Shown here: in pieces, positions 47,201-61,200 of the stretch
Numbering within the stretch: the stretch's first letter is position 1
How the letters are laid out: the number at the start of each line of letters is the position of its first letter
Assembly (NCBI GenBank): GCA_017591395.1
Contig: WEDG01001500.1
Span: 1 to 64,000, forward strand
Direction of reading: 5' to 3'
Source of the DNA: Schistocephalus solidus
Lineage: Eukaryota; Platyhelminthes; Cestoda; Diphyllobothriidea; Diphyllobothriidae
DNA length: 64,000 nt
The notes under the pieces: model-generated
The model's database searches: none
What the model saw: the letters and a program-made list of their open reading frames with translations, nothing else
What the model was told of the DNA's origin: nothing
Program-made: the position numbers and the translations under genes

Positions 47201-47795
47201 TTTATCGTCTGGTCAATTTTGAAGCATCTGACTTAATAAACTAATCTCCACAATGTTTTTACTACCTAGGATTCAGCTTAAAATTATGTCAACTTCATAT
47301 CTCACCTTCATCGTTCTGTTTGCAGAATTAATCATATTATTTATATTACTGGAAAATGCATGAATGCTGCCTCTTAAGGCTCAAAAATATCTTCTTACCT
47401 AAATTAACATAGGTATATTAGTAAAGTCTTTTTATGGCTATTGCGTTTTTACCCCACTTCCAAAGATGCACGTAACTGGACCATGTGATCTTTGCCTTAC
47501 TGGGAGGAAGATGTGAATGTATTATGTGTAAGTGCACACATGCATATGCTTATTGATTTGCATTAGCTTCATTGTGGTTAAGGTGAGATAATAAGCTGTC
47601 CTACTTAGGAATTCAAAGTTTTTACTGTCATAACAAGACTAAGGTTATGGTTTCCCTAAATATTTAAGAAAAACAGGTAGACATTTTGAGCTTGGAATGC
47701 TAACAACGAAAATATCCGATTGCAACCAAACCCTGCTACACATTTACTCAAGAAAACTAGAAGGAGCTGTATTAAGTAATGATACAGTTGATTTG
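44280..47795. other. AT-rich sequence, no gene seen
   Basis: No frame above 64 codons that carries a motif and no recognised repeat. Confidence 0.6.
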
Positions 47796-47798
47796 TAC

Positions 47799-50274
47799 AG
47801 CATTCAAGAGCGATCTTTGATTAAAAACTATTTTCCGTTAAACCGCTGCAACAGAATAGAACATTTAAAATTTTAGAAATAGCGGAATGTTAAACCACAG
47901 TCTTCATTCAATATGCACAACAAACACGTCGGAATTGCGTTACTTACGATAATTTATGTTTCTAGTGTGAGGCGATCTCAGAAGTGATTTAATGCATGAT
48001 ATATAGTACAAAAACAAACGAAAAGTCAAATTATGATTTAAACCAAACATTGCAAGTTCAGTAGGCTGGTTTAAAACATAATTCTATGGTTTTTAATAAA
48101 TTTATATTTTTTTATATTTTTTCACTTAAAGGTTAAACTCTAAATACATTGGCTGTTTTATAGCGTAAACGGTTATATTGCTGCCTAAAATAGCACAGTG
48201 AAAGATTGCAGCTTATTGTTTTACATGAAAGACAGTAGTTAAATATAACTGCTTATTGTTTCTCAACCCAAAATACCTAATGTTTATATAGTTTAATATT
48301 AGGGATCAAAATGCCGCGTTACGAGGTTTCGTATCAAAAGCTGTCTTAATTGGAAAAATAATTGTTAAGGATCAAATAAAGCAAGCTTTCTCGTGATAAA
48401 AATTCAGTTTAGAATTTCACGTGTGTCTGTTCTATGTGTATGGTTGTCCAAAATTAGAATTGTACTTGAAATCATAAAAGACCGACCAGTCGATAAGTAA
48501 GCCAAACGTAAAACCTACAGTTGGTTGCCTAACTCATGAAATGTCAGGATCAAAATGTGAGGTGGTAGTATGGCACAAGGTTAATTGGATTATTTTTTAC
48601 CATCGATTGAATTAATAAACAGAAAGCAGTGCATTAATTTAGAAAATCACTCAGATCTGTTTATTTAAGGGAAATTGGGGCATAAAGGGCAAAATCGGAG
48701 ATTTATTGCTATCAAGAAATTTTCCTGCGCTATTGAAATCTCCAGATCGAACATTTTGTTTCTTTGTGTTGCACTATAAAAGGAAATTTATATAAGACCG
48801 AAAACGTTTCGCTATCTCTGCTGAGAGCATGGATAATATGGTTTTGCTTTCAGAAAAATCAGGTAAATGCAGACATGAGAAATAACATTGTTTCGCGGAA
48901 ATCAAGAACATATATAGTTCAAAAAATTCATATTTGCAAATTTGTGATTTTTTAAACCAAAAATATGAGCAATAAACTTGTGTGACTGTTCTTTGTTTTA
49001 TCACACCGAAAATGAGGAGCTTAAACCTGCATATATATGAGAAGACCTGACGTGACGTTCATGTGCTCCGTAATGGGGTATGGGCACGATGTTCTGAAAA
49101 TGTTTAGTTGCAGGTGACTATGAACGAATATGGAAATTTAAAACGGAAGGGCAGAAGATTGAGATTATACAACATTGTAGTGAATATTCCGAAACTCGGT
49201 TGTGTGTTTTCAATCTTAGAATGGGGCTGAAAATTAAACAGATACAGCAACCAACCCACTGATAGAAAGAAGTAAGTAATTTCGTTCATTTCCTGTAGAC
49301 GTTTTATCCCTTATATTAGGCGAAGTCGCAAAACCGGTCAAACGTCCCCATTATTTCCTTGACTTTATCATCAAAAGTGGCTAACGTTGAGCTTACATAT
49401 ATGAATTAAACGGCCAGCTGCATTAGAAAGAATGTCTCAGCTTACACTTTGTCAGTAAATGCTTTTAAGAAATATCTTAATTTTAAGGTTCTGATAAGCA
49501 CGTACAACGGAATCTGCAGTTATGGGCAAAAGACAGAACTTACAGGAAAATGTATTGTATTTAACAACATTTTGAAGACGATCTGAAATTCGTCGTAATT
49601 AAACAACCTAAATTCTTACGAAGAAATTAAACAACAGTAAAATCCCCTTTATATTCACAAAATGGTATGTTTAAGATTTCACCTGACAATTCTATTTAAA
49701 TTTATTAGACACTTACCGACCTGTCAGTATGTAAGCTTTTGAAATATTTTATTCCTTTGTCGGCTCTGTCACCGCAATCAAGCGCGAATTTGTTTGCCTT
49801 ATACAAATGCATCTTAAAAAATGTATAAACGGAAGAAAAACCGCCGATTCTCGTGAATTCAAGTTGCAATACTTATTTGAAATTTAGTGTTTGGTAACGG
49901 CCATACTTCCCATTGCCCTTAATCTGGAGGACAACGTTTGCGGAATTAACACAAAAGACTATTTTGAAAAGTTATTCTACTTGTGGTGTTTTATTTACTC
50001 GTTCTTTACATGGACAAGCATTTTGTTACATGTAAAACGTCAGTTTAATAAGCTAACCCAACTATTCACGTTTTCGGAATTTGTGACTTTTCTAAAAAAT
50101 AATATTTCTCAACAATGTAATCGAAAATTTAAAACCATATTATGCCTTTGTTTTAAGAATTGTGGCATCTTAACTGTTGGAAAACGTTGGGGCACTCCGC
50201 GTGGGTTGATTTCACAAAACAGGCCTTTTCACATGATATCCATGAGATTTCTTGAGATAAAACACGTACTATAG
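47799..50274 (+). repeat. Left arm of a 2.48-kb inverted repeat
   Basis: Each base x pairs with a base near 103000 minus x on the other strand. Checked points: 47811/55188, 48764/54236, 48955/54045, 49289/53711, 50191/52809. Net length difference is about zero across 2.4 kb, with scattered substitutions. The 63-codon translations at 48764-48955 and 54236-54045 differ at only two residues. The arm includes an R1 copy at about 48630-49100. A 127-codon frame (49891-50274) ends at the inner boundary; the right arm has a stop and a frameshift in the equivalent frame, so it is not called as a gene. Confidence 0.96.
48630..49100 (+). repeat. R1 dispersed repeat, copy 3 (inside left arm)
   Basis: Carries the same ordered landmarks as 13060 and 16080: TTGCACTATAAAAG (about 48768), AAATCAGGTAAATGCAGAC (about 48857), ACATTGTTTCG (about 48885), CACCGAAAATGAGGAG (about 49003). 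Confidence 0.5.
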
Positions 50275-52726
50275 GCAGAATGACAAAGTCATGCCTGTTG
50301 TGTATCTGTCAAAGTAGGAGGTTATCGTTACATTTGCAAATGAGGAGAAAAAGCATTTGATTTCAGTGGAACATGCAAAAGGGAAAATTTATTTTGAAAT
50401 TTTTGATCGAAAAAAGTGCAAGGGAACATGTTTGCAGGCAGAATAATATGAGATATTTCTCGTTTTGTCTCAAACAGTTTTTGGTTTAGAAGGTCGGATT
50501 TAGCTGTTTTTGAAAAACTCTTGTTGTGTTACCAACTGTTCCAAGGTTTACTTTTTAGTTGACGAAATGTTGTTTATTCATTGAACGTGCTTGAAAGGGT
50601 GTTAAATAATGAGACATTGTATCCTAACTTATCTATTTTTCCTTTATAAAACGACAGATGCTTTCAAATAAATTGCTCGTTTATACCAAGGATTGCTAAC
50701 ATTACTTTTACTTCGGATGCGTACTTTGCAAAACAGGATCAACAGCAACCTCGTATATATCTACTTAGATAATAAATCAAGTATTAATGTTATGTAGGCT
50801 TTCTAAAATCAAAGCTATCTTTAAAGTCTCCACATTTTTGAGAGAACACATGGAATAACAAACAAAACATATGCAGTGATGTGTTTTATGTAGGTAGGTT
50901 TGGAAATTTGAACCAAATTAACCTCTAACTGGGTCGGTTAAAACATCTGGCCTCCTAAAGGTGCTTTGTTCAGTGTGTTCCAACAGCTGGTATCGACGAT
51001 TTAATATGCTGTTTGCAAATGCAAACCGATTACCGACCAAAATTAGTTTTTACTGCGTGTAGGCATTTGATAGAATTAAACTTTCTTTTATAAAAATAAA
51101 TAAGACATTTTTATGTACCCCTTTGTCTCACGTATGAAAGACGTTGACTTTGATTATACTTAGTTGAAAAAAGAAATATGCAGATTTAAACACCAATATA
51201 GAAATGATAATGTTTTCAAGGAACGTTTGATATCACCTTAGAAGATTTGGTCAAGATGAGGCATGTTTAGGCAAAGATTTGTTTGCTTTTACTTGCTCAT
51301 GAGGTTTATAACTGCACGTTGCGCAGCTCCAATATAATCTCTTACGTGTGTAATATATATTATGTCCATTTTGACGTCAAGAAGGCAACGAATCTCGCAA
51401 ATTATAGTGTCCACAATTACAAAATAGCTAATGAAAACACGAAATGTTATTATTTTCGATTCGATTAAGTTGAAGGAAAAATAGTTTCTACTTGTGGATA
51501 CGGTTCTTATATCTAATTTACTGATAAAAATCTATATATTATTGGAAATAAACATGTTTTTATACTCCCATAATTTTAATCACTAAAGGATGACACAGCT
51601 AGGTATGTAGTTTGCATCGAAGGGCATAAAACCTACAGTAAAAATCTTCTTAAATCGAAAATAATAATTTTGGTCATTTACTTTCACAAAGCCCAGTTAT
51701 GCAACACCCCAATATTTTTAGTCGCAAGTATGAAAATTGCTATGGAGTTTAAATTTTACGTCATAGCAGACTGACACAATTTTATTTGTTTTTTGTATCA
51801 CGTTAAAATTATAAGAAAAACAAATATAAAATATGTACCGTCGAAGGGCTGCTTTTTTTCAACCAATATGTGTTTAAGCTGTAGGACACTATGTAGTGGC
51901 CGTCCATGCTGCAAAGATATTAAATTTAACAAAAAAATCTTTCACGCATGTTATTTGAAAAAGCGCTAAATTTAAATGCCTTCACTTTAAGACAAAGTAT
52001 GAAAGATTAAAACCTGTCTGGATGAAAACATGACGATAATAAATGGCCCACAAGTAAAGAACTTGTTTTTATGTCTGCTAGAACAACCCCAAGGAGCTTT
52101 TTCAGCGTTGCTTCTCTGCATAATCAACTAAGTAATAAAGGCGTCTGGTTTTTATCGTAAAGATTAATGATGAAATAATTATGAGAAGTACTTCCATTAG
52201 GGAAAGTTTCTCTATGCTATTAAGTAAGTTGATGAGCGGATTCTTACGTTGGAAGTAATTTTTTTCTACGCTTGTATGTTTAATTTTAGATAAGGCCACG
52301 AAAACATTCCAGGTGGTCAGCACTGAAAACAATCCCAAAAAGAACAAATGATACCAAAGTATCACCTTCAAGAAAAGCTGTATCTTGATGGCTAGGTTAT
52401 CCAGTCTAGCACATTACGAAAGCTATATTAAAAATTAAAACTGTTTACGAGCGTTCAGAAGACACCTTTTGGATCCAACAGCATTGAACCATACCGTATA
52501 GGCAGATTATATGGCAGGATAGTTTTGCTGCTTCCTAATCGTGAGACCTATTATTCTTAAAACCTTCGTAGTGCATATCCTTGTTTTATAAAACAAAATC
52601 TCTTTTTTTTCACCATTTTACTGCTAAAGACAGATCTGACCACAAATTTGAAAATTTTTCTCTATAAATCTAAAAGCAACACATATCAAGAAAACAATAG
52701 CCTATGTTCTTTGATTTTTCTTATTA
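50275..52726. other. Spacer of the large inverted repeat, no gene recognised
   Basis: About 2.45 kb, AT-rich. An 89-codon minus-strand frame at 52371-52102 has a hydrophobic N-terminus and a second hydrophobic stretch (LLIIISSLIFTI). No family resemblance or splice context was found. It is probably chance. Confidence 0.55.
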
Positions 52727-55202
52727 TACAGTATGCCCTCTATCTCAGAAAATCTCATGGATGTCATAGCAAAAGGCCTGTTTTGCGAAATCAACCCACG
52801 CGGAGTGCCCCAACGTTTCCCAACAGTTATGATGCCATCATTCTTAAAACAAAGGCATAATATGGTTTTAAATTTTCGATTACGTTGTTGAGAAATACTA
52901 TTTTTTTAAAAAATCACAAATTCTGAAAACGTGAATAGTCGGGTTAGCTTATTAAACTGACGTTTTACATGATTAAAATGCTTGTCCATGTAAAGAACGA
53001 GTAAATAAAACACCACAAGTAGAATAACTTTTCAAAATAGTCTTTTGTGTTAATTTCGCAGACGTTGTCTTCCAGATTAAGGACAATGGGAAGTATGGCC
53101 GTTTACAAACATTAAATTTCAAATAAGTATTGCAACTTGGTTTCACGAGAATTGGCGGTTTTTCTTCCGTTTATACATTGTTTAATATGCGTTTGTATAA
53201 GGCAAAAGAATTCGCGCTTGATTGCGGTGGCAGAGCCGACAAAGGAATGAAATATTTCATAAGCTTACATACTGACAGGTCGGTAAGTGTCTAATAAATT
53301 TAAATAGAATTGTCAAGTGAAATCTTAAACATACCATTTTGTGCATATTAAGGGGTTTTTACTGTTGTTTAATTTATTCGTAAGTATTTAGGTTGTTTGA
53401 TTACGACGAATTTCAGATCGTCTTCAAAATTTTGTTAAATACAATACATTTTTCTGTAATTTCTGTCTTTTGCCCATAACTGCAGATTCTGTTGTACGTG
53501 CTTATCAGAACCTTAAAATTAAGATATTTCTTAAAAGCATTTTCTGACAAAGTGTAAGCTGAGACATTCTTTTCTAATGCAGCTGGCCGTTTAATTCATA
53601 TATGTAAGCTCAACGTTAGCCATTTTTGATGATAAAGTCAAGGAAATAATGGGGACGTTTGACTGGTTTTGCGACTTCGCCTAATATAAGGGATAAAACG
53701 TCTACAGGAAATGAACGAAATTACTTATTTCTTTCTATCAGTGGGTTGGTTGCTGTATCTGTTTAATTTTCAGACCCGTTCTTAGATTGAAAACACACAA
53801 CCGAATTTCGGAATATTCACTAAAATGTTGTATAATCTCAATCTTCTGCCCTTCCGTTTTAAATTTCCATATTCGTTCATAGTCACCTGCAACTAAACAT
53901 TTTCAGAACATCGTGCCCATACCCCATTACGGAGCACATGAACGTCATGTCAGGTCTTCTCATATATATGCAGGTTTAAGCTCCTCATTTTCGGTGTGAT
54001 AAAACAAAGAACAGTCACACAAGTTTATTGCTCATATTTTTGGTTTAAAAAATCACAAATTTGCAAAAGTGAATTTTTTGAACTAAATATGTTCTTGATT
54101 TCCGCGAAACAATGTTATTTCTCATGTCTGCATTTACCTGATTTTTCTGAAAGCAAAACCATATTATCCATGCTCTCAGCAGAGATAGCGAAACGTTTTC
54201 GGTCTTATATAAATTTCCTTTTATAGTGCAACACAAAGAAACAAAATGTTCGATCTGGAGATTTCAATAGCGCAGGAAAATTTCTTGATAGCAATAAATC
54301 TCCGATTTTGCCCTTTATGCCCCAATTTCCCGTAAATAAACAGATCTGAAGTGATTTCCTAAATTAATGCACTGCTTTCTGTTTATTAATTCAATCGATG
54401 GTAAAAAATACTCCAATTAACCTTGTGCCATACTACCACACATTTTGATCCTGACATTTCATGAGTTAGGCAACCAACTGTAGGTTTTACGTTTGGCTTA
54501 CTTATCGACTGGTCGGTCTTTTATGATTTCAAGTACAATTCTAATTTTGGACAACCATACACATAGAACAGACACACGTGAAATTCTAAACTGAATTTTT
54601 ATCACGAGAAAGCTTGCTTTATTTGATCCTTAACAATTATTTTTCCAATTAAGACAGCTTTTGATACGAAACCTTGTAACGCGGCTTTTTGGATCCTTAA
54701 GATTAAACTATATAAACATTAGGTATTTTGGGTTGAGAAACAATAGGCAGTTATATTTAACTACTGTCTTTCATGTAAAACAATAAGCTGCAATCTCTCA
54801 CTGTGCTTTTTTAGGCAGCAATATAACCGTTTACGATATAAAACAGCCAATGTATTTAGAGTTTAACCTTTAAGTGAAAAAATATAAAAAATATAAGTTT
54901 AATAAAAACCATAGAATTATGTTTCAAACCAGCCTACTGAACTTGCAATGTTTGGTTTAAATCGTAATTTGACTTTTCGTTTGTTTTTGTACTATATATC
55001 ATGCATTGAATCATTTCTGAGATTGCCTCACACTAGAAACATAAATTATCGTAAGTAACGCAATTCCGACGTGTTTGTTGTGCATATTGAATGAAGAATG
55101 TGGTTAAACATTCCCTTATTTCTAAAATTAAACATTTTCTATTCTGTTGCAGCGGTTTAACGGATAATAATTTTTTAATCAAAGATCGCTATTTAATGCT
55201 CC
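52727..55202 (-). repeat. Right arm of the 2.48-kb inverted repeat
   Basis: Reverse-complement partner of 47799-50274. Outside the boundaries (before 47799 and after 55202) the similarity stops abruptly. No terminal motif or target-site duplication was recognised. Confidence 0.96.
53900..54370 (-). repeat. R1 dispersed repeat, copy 4 (inside right arm)
   Basis: Inverted counterpart of the copy at 48630. It exists because the arm is duplicated, so it is not an independent insertion. Confidence 0.5.
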
Positions 55203-58200
55203 TACTATTTTATGATTGAGTTGATCTACTCTTTAAACCAAAAGTTATTAGCGATTAGGCCGTTTCCATCTCTGACAGGCTTTCAATGTTTAAGTACCCA
55301 AAAACTACAACCCGCCAATTAGCAGTAATCTATATCTGTTATTTTGTTTCTTGGTTTTACTTCCTCTGTTGTCTTCATCATTTTTCTACACTGTTTTATA
55401 TAATTTAACCTTTGATGTGTCCGTTTTCTAATTTTTTGGTTAAAGTAGCTTTTTATATTTAACGTCAAACGGCGCAACCAGTAAATTTTCGGTCATTTGA
55501 AGAACGGTCGTTTCTTTAGCTGGATACAAATTTAGAACGTAAGTCAGCGGTGTTTATATCAATAGAGCTATCATAGAAAGGTTTTTTTATTTCGTTGATA
55601 ATGCCTAAAGTTTCGTCATATAGAGTGAACAAATAATTTGATGGTTATTCAAAAGCATTCCAGGGGTTGTTTTGTAAAACTGACTATTCTGCATAGGTTT
55701 TACGTCTAATTCTTAACAGCCTTCACATATGCTGTATTGGCACTCTGAACAAATTTGTCAATTAATGAAAAGGGATAAAACGGGGCACACTAATTTACTA
55801 GTTCACTCTGCCTTTGATTAGTGCGAAAGTGATAATGTTCCCAATATTATTGAAATAATATTAAGTCGCCCCTGGCTGAATGCTAATCCCCTTATAACCT
55901 TATTATAGTATGTTTTATTGGTAAAGGCAATGTTTACTAAGGTATATAGTTTAAAGATTTTCTGCAGCTGTTATGTATGTATTTTAAAAACTGCCAGTCA
56001 GTGATTTCACTAATAAGATATGGGCTACCAGTTATTTTATGCTTTATCAGCTAATATTTTACGCACAAAACTTTGGAAAAATGAGAATTTTTTATGGACG
56101 GCAAGCGCCATTGTAGTGATAATTTAATGTTAACTAAAAATGCTCTGAAATAAAATAGGGATTAACAAAAATGTCCCTAATAGCAGCGGAACTTTGCACC
56201 TGGTGCACTGCAGTACAAGGCTTGCTCTGTTCCGTTTATAATATAAATATAAGCATTAATTTGTCAAAGGAATATCTTATACGCAAGACACATTCCACTA
56301 TTCAGATAGTTTTACGCATATTTTGGTGAACGTTAAAGCTATTTATGCACTTTGGATTCACGAATTATGTTTTAACTGAAAGAAATCTTGCATTCTTCCT
56401 TCGTGTTAATGCAAAGCAGGATTTTTCACTTTTCAAATACTGACTAATGTCTTTGAAAATTAATTGAGAATAGAACATTTAAAAAGCAATGTTAATTTGT
56501 TTTAAATATTAGTGCACAAGTATGACTAACAACGATGCAAAAGTACGAGCAGTGCTTTTGTTTTTAAATTTCAATTACAATGATTTGATTGAACAACCGC
56601 TTTCCAAATACCTTTCAGTTAAAGTTAAAATTTTCCATTTCAGCAGATAATTCGGCAGATAATTTAAGTCTTGCATAATGACTTCGGGGAAGGAAGTTAA
56701 GTTTTTCGATACTGATCGAAGAACAAAAGTCTTTTTGCAAAGGCGTGTTTTACGAGGGAGGAGGCTATCAGAGCAGCACTAGGACACTGTGTTGCCCAGG
56801 TCCACCTCAATCAATAGAATCAAGGGGTTCAGAAATCATTCTCAAATAATTACCCTGCAGTAAGCCATTGGTAAAACTTAAAATTTTAGTCAATTTCTTA
56901 CAAATCGAAGTGTTTGAAAATTTTTCTTTTCATCTAAGGTCAACTGAAATTTCTGCTTTTATGCGTTTAAGTGCTGGAAATCAATTATTTTTTATCGCAT
57001 ACACTCCGTACACTAACGTATTCTGTGCGAAACGTTTTTCCATTAGCATTTTGGGTATGCAATGAGGTTGATTTCTTATGTTGTCCGTGAGATTGCGGAT
57101 TCAGCTTCGCAGTCCTTTCTGGCGATGAATGGGTATAATGTTTGGACTTATGTGGTATTTGCAAACGCAGAAAACGTTTCAAATTTTCCAAGGCTAATCC
57201 AGTAATCCTTTTTATGCAGTGGTATTAATTTTGCTTGAAACGGTAGTTTAACATGCTTTAATTGACATCTTGAAATAATATTCGTTTCCTGACCAACGTT
57301 ATCGGCTCCTTGAGGGGACATCATCAGTTTTAACAAGCTTTTATCTTGACAGTCGTAAAATCGAAGGGTTTTCAATAAAGGACTTTTAGATTTTAAAAAA
57401 GACATTTTCAGTAGATTTCACTAACAAAGTTTTCTAAACGTCAATAAGTAAAAAAATTGACAGATGTAAGTTAAACTTGCTAAAATTGATATGCTATAAA
57501 ACTACCATCTTCATTACCGCATCTGACATGTTGCATATGAAAAATACTGCTATTTCGTGTGTTCAAATGTCTTTTACAGTGTTCTACTAACAATGGCCCC
57601 AGCTTTTCCTTTAAGTTGTTTATGTGTTCAAAAAGATAGGTTTCACTATGTATCTTAAGTATATATGCCTTATAGACTTATAAGCTGATACAAACTGCTT
57701 TCCATACACTTGTCATTTCCGTTGTATATTCCTCGTAAAATATGGAATAAAAACAGTTAAAAGTAGAGTAAGCTTACTACCTTATTATGTCACTGTGCAA
57801 GAGCTCTTGGTCAATGACTGTGCAAATCAGCCTGAAGGAAGTTTTATTTGAATTTGTAGCCCTTGGATTTTTGTGTCTCAAACCGAATGGTTTCAGCCAC
57901 TGCCAATGATTGAAGGTTTGATAAAATACTGAAGCTTTTTCGCTAAAATAATTTTTCAATCCGTACAATCGTGAATTCATAATTTTTGACAAACTTTTAT
58001 TCAGAAAATATACCTTTAACCATTCAATTCACAAGACAATCCTAAAGCAGCAAAATTTGAAGTAAACCCTGACGTATGCGATGAATTAACAACGAATGAA
58101 CTCTATTTTCGTACCTGTTCTCCATTTAGACACTACAGTTCTTATTTTAGACTTTACAACAAACTCGAATTAAGATTGCTGGATACAAAGTGGCCGCAAG

Positions 58201-61200
58201 TATACTTTTCGTCCAGTTTGGGTGATACTTGCTGTGTTGCAAAATAATCAATAAATAAATTTCCAAAATATTTTTTCAAAGAAATTGTGGTGATTATGGA
58301 ACCGTATTTTTAACTGATTGGAACCGCACGTTGTGATTTTGACTGCAAAACTGGTGTATGATGGATTGAAACAAAAAGCAGTCACGTTAAGAAATCCTGT
58401 TGACGGTAGATGCAAAATGTTCAAAAAGGAGAATCCAGTTTTTGCGTGGTGTCTTTTTGCCTTGGCATGCCCCTGCATTCCCTTATTTGACGTCCGTATA
58501 GCGCACCGAATATTCTTCGCATTCCTAGCTTTCTTTTATTTTCGCAGTTCATTAACCTTATCATCTTACTGTGTTACTTAACAGCAATTTTGTGGACTTT
58601 ACTAGACCAGAGAACCGACCTCAATATTATTAAAAGACTAAATAGTTTATACGATATTACCATGCCCAGAATTAAATATAGGGATATCCCTACACCATTA
58701 ATTTTAAATTCTTGTTTATTGACTACTTTCCCGTTGAGTAGCGCTCTTAAGCACATATCTTTTTCCTCTTTAACGCAAATTATAAGTGTTCTCGAGGAAG
58801 AAATTTATTTCCTATTTAAAAAATATAATAGGAAAGATAGTTTTCTCTCGCGCAGATTTGCGAGTCCCGTCATATTAGTTTTGCAATTTCCCCACAAGAA
58901 TCTGTATTTTCATTTGAATAAATGAACACTTTATGATTATTTACGTAAACAATGGATCCGAGGCGCTTGTTATATGACCTATTGCATAATACGGTACGGA
59001 ATTTAATAATTATTATTGATGAAATTTTAATTGACACCACATTTTGGGCCAAAACATTGAAATTATGATCAGTGCTGTTGACTGAATCGAAAACAGAAGA
59101 GAAATATTACGATTATTTTTACGCCTTTTAAAGGCCAAATTTTAAATAAAGGCTGAAATTTGCTTAAACGCCAAATCCGCTGTAATTGATTAAATTTTAG
59201 TTTAAAATTTAAAGAAATCTTGGTCATGAAAACAAAAGCACAAATAAATCAGTACTATAAAATAACGTTCAACCATAATCCTTAGATTAATTTTGCACCC
59301 TTAGGTAAGTGTGGCCGAAAGCAAACAGCCTGCAGTTTGGGAGTTATTTTTAATGTCCTTTTGTAAAACTTGGCTGTATTTTTTCCGTATATCGATTGCT
59401 GAGGACGCCATTGATTAGCAAAAGGGTTTTCGTTTGCGTGTATCGGTATGGACATCAGAGTTATTTTATAAATTCCCTCATTAGCAGGCCAGTTTGTGAA
59501 TGATAAACGTAAATAGAATTGGCAGATGCAATTATAAACATAACATTTTATATACTAAGATAAGTATCCTATTATGCATTTTTAAAGATATTTCTCGTCT
59601 TGGAATACGATGCGTTTTGAATTTTCCTTGAAATATCGGTGAATATTAAACAACTTTCAAAATTATTAACAAATTGCACAAAAATATCTATTATTTTTTA
59701 TGAAGTTTTCAAAACTTTCAGATTAAGGTATTTTGTATATGACAACCGAAGTAATCAGTTTATGGACATTCATTCAAATTCAGCTGGCTGTGGACCTCAT
59801 TTATGTAGGCTCAGTTAAACATGCAACTACATAGTCGAGCAAAATGAACGACAGCAGAATATTTTCCTTGAAAAGTATTTCTGAGGCACATTTTTTAAAA
59901 AGGGGCCTTCACTTTTTAGTTCACTGATGGATGTCGTCGAACTTCCATTTTTTCGTAGTTGTGTAAGGATAAAAGTAAAAAAATGTGGATCTTTATTCCG
60001 CTTCCTTTAAAGTTATCATAATATTTTGAATTCGTTATGAAATGCAAACAGAAATTTACCCTCACTTTAAGTTGATGTCCAGTTTGTTTACTTAATTGAT
60101 GTTTAAATAGCTGCGCTAATATAGCGTAAATTGTATACTTATGCCTAACAGATAAGCTAATAAAATTTGTTTCAAGGAACTGGCGGCAACACTGCAACAT
60201 ATCATTGCAAAGTTTTGTGTAGGAAGCAATTCATATCAGTTGTTAATTATTTTGCATATCATTTATAATAGCAATGCCAGATGTTTTTGCGCCAATTTAA
60301 CTTACTTACCATATATAACCTACATTAGACAATTAGTTTTAGATAGGGAAGCACCATAATCCAAGAAATGCAAGTCTATTTCCTAACTGCATATTCTTGA
60401 AATTTTTAATCTTAAAATCGTTAGGACACTACATATATCTTCTTTTGATTTATATGTTTTGTGCACACAGGTTCGAGCTTTTTGTTTTCTAGACATAGGG
60501 TCCTAAAGCAATCTGCCCTTGCTACTATTGGATAGCATTTAGCATTTTTCATACATCAAACTTGTTTTGGTAATGTAGTGAATGACTTGGGAATCACTAG
60601 TTTGATTTTCCTTTAACCATCCTCAGTGTATATTGAGGTAAAATATCAATTAAAATACTGAATGAATTAGGAAAAAATGAATTACGTTGAAGTGAAAATA
60701 TCAAAACTAAATTATAATTTAGATTCACTTCTCGTTTATCATGTCTTCTCTAATATTGCATCCATTTGGTATGGTTTGCATGTTTAGTAATTGCCATCAA
60801 CATTTGAAATCGGTCACTAGTATTAATCAAGGGCTTACTGCCTGATGCTGAAAAATGATATCATTTTTGAGAACTTAAATAATAGATATAATTTCAAACA
60901 TATTTCAGATACTTTATAATCTTTTGTCTTTAATCTTCATTACGTTCGTATCTAGCTAGAAAATTCTCATGAAGGCATTTGGAAAGTTGGCTTATACTTT
61001 TTTAATCCTCTTCAGACTGCAAGTTACTTTTTTGCATAAATTGAACAAAGTACAGAGTTCCAGATGATATATGTCATTTAGTCCTAGCAACCATGCAGAG
61101 CCATTTACAGTCGATACCGATGAGCTGCACCTCAGAAAAATTGTGTATGCTAACCAGATGTCATAAAGTGAGAGCTGTGCAATATAGATATTGGGATGTT

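Noticed and set aside
49891..50274. Resemblance of the 127-codon frame to the fourth membrane segment of innexins
   Set aside because: Only a few hydrophobic and aromatic positions fit; the conserved residues I would expect are not in register, and the mirrored arm is disrupted.
57280..57330. Minus-strand CTGATGATG ... CGATAACGTT as a hammerhead
   Set aside because: The GAAA box is interrupted, helix II has mismatches, and no helix I can be formed.
58590..58925. 111-codon plus-strand frame as a gene
   Set aside because: No motif or splice context, and an opposite-strand frame overlaps it; in AT-rich DNA this may be chance.
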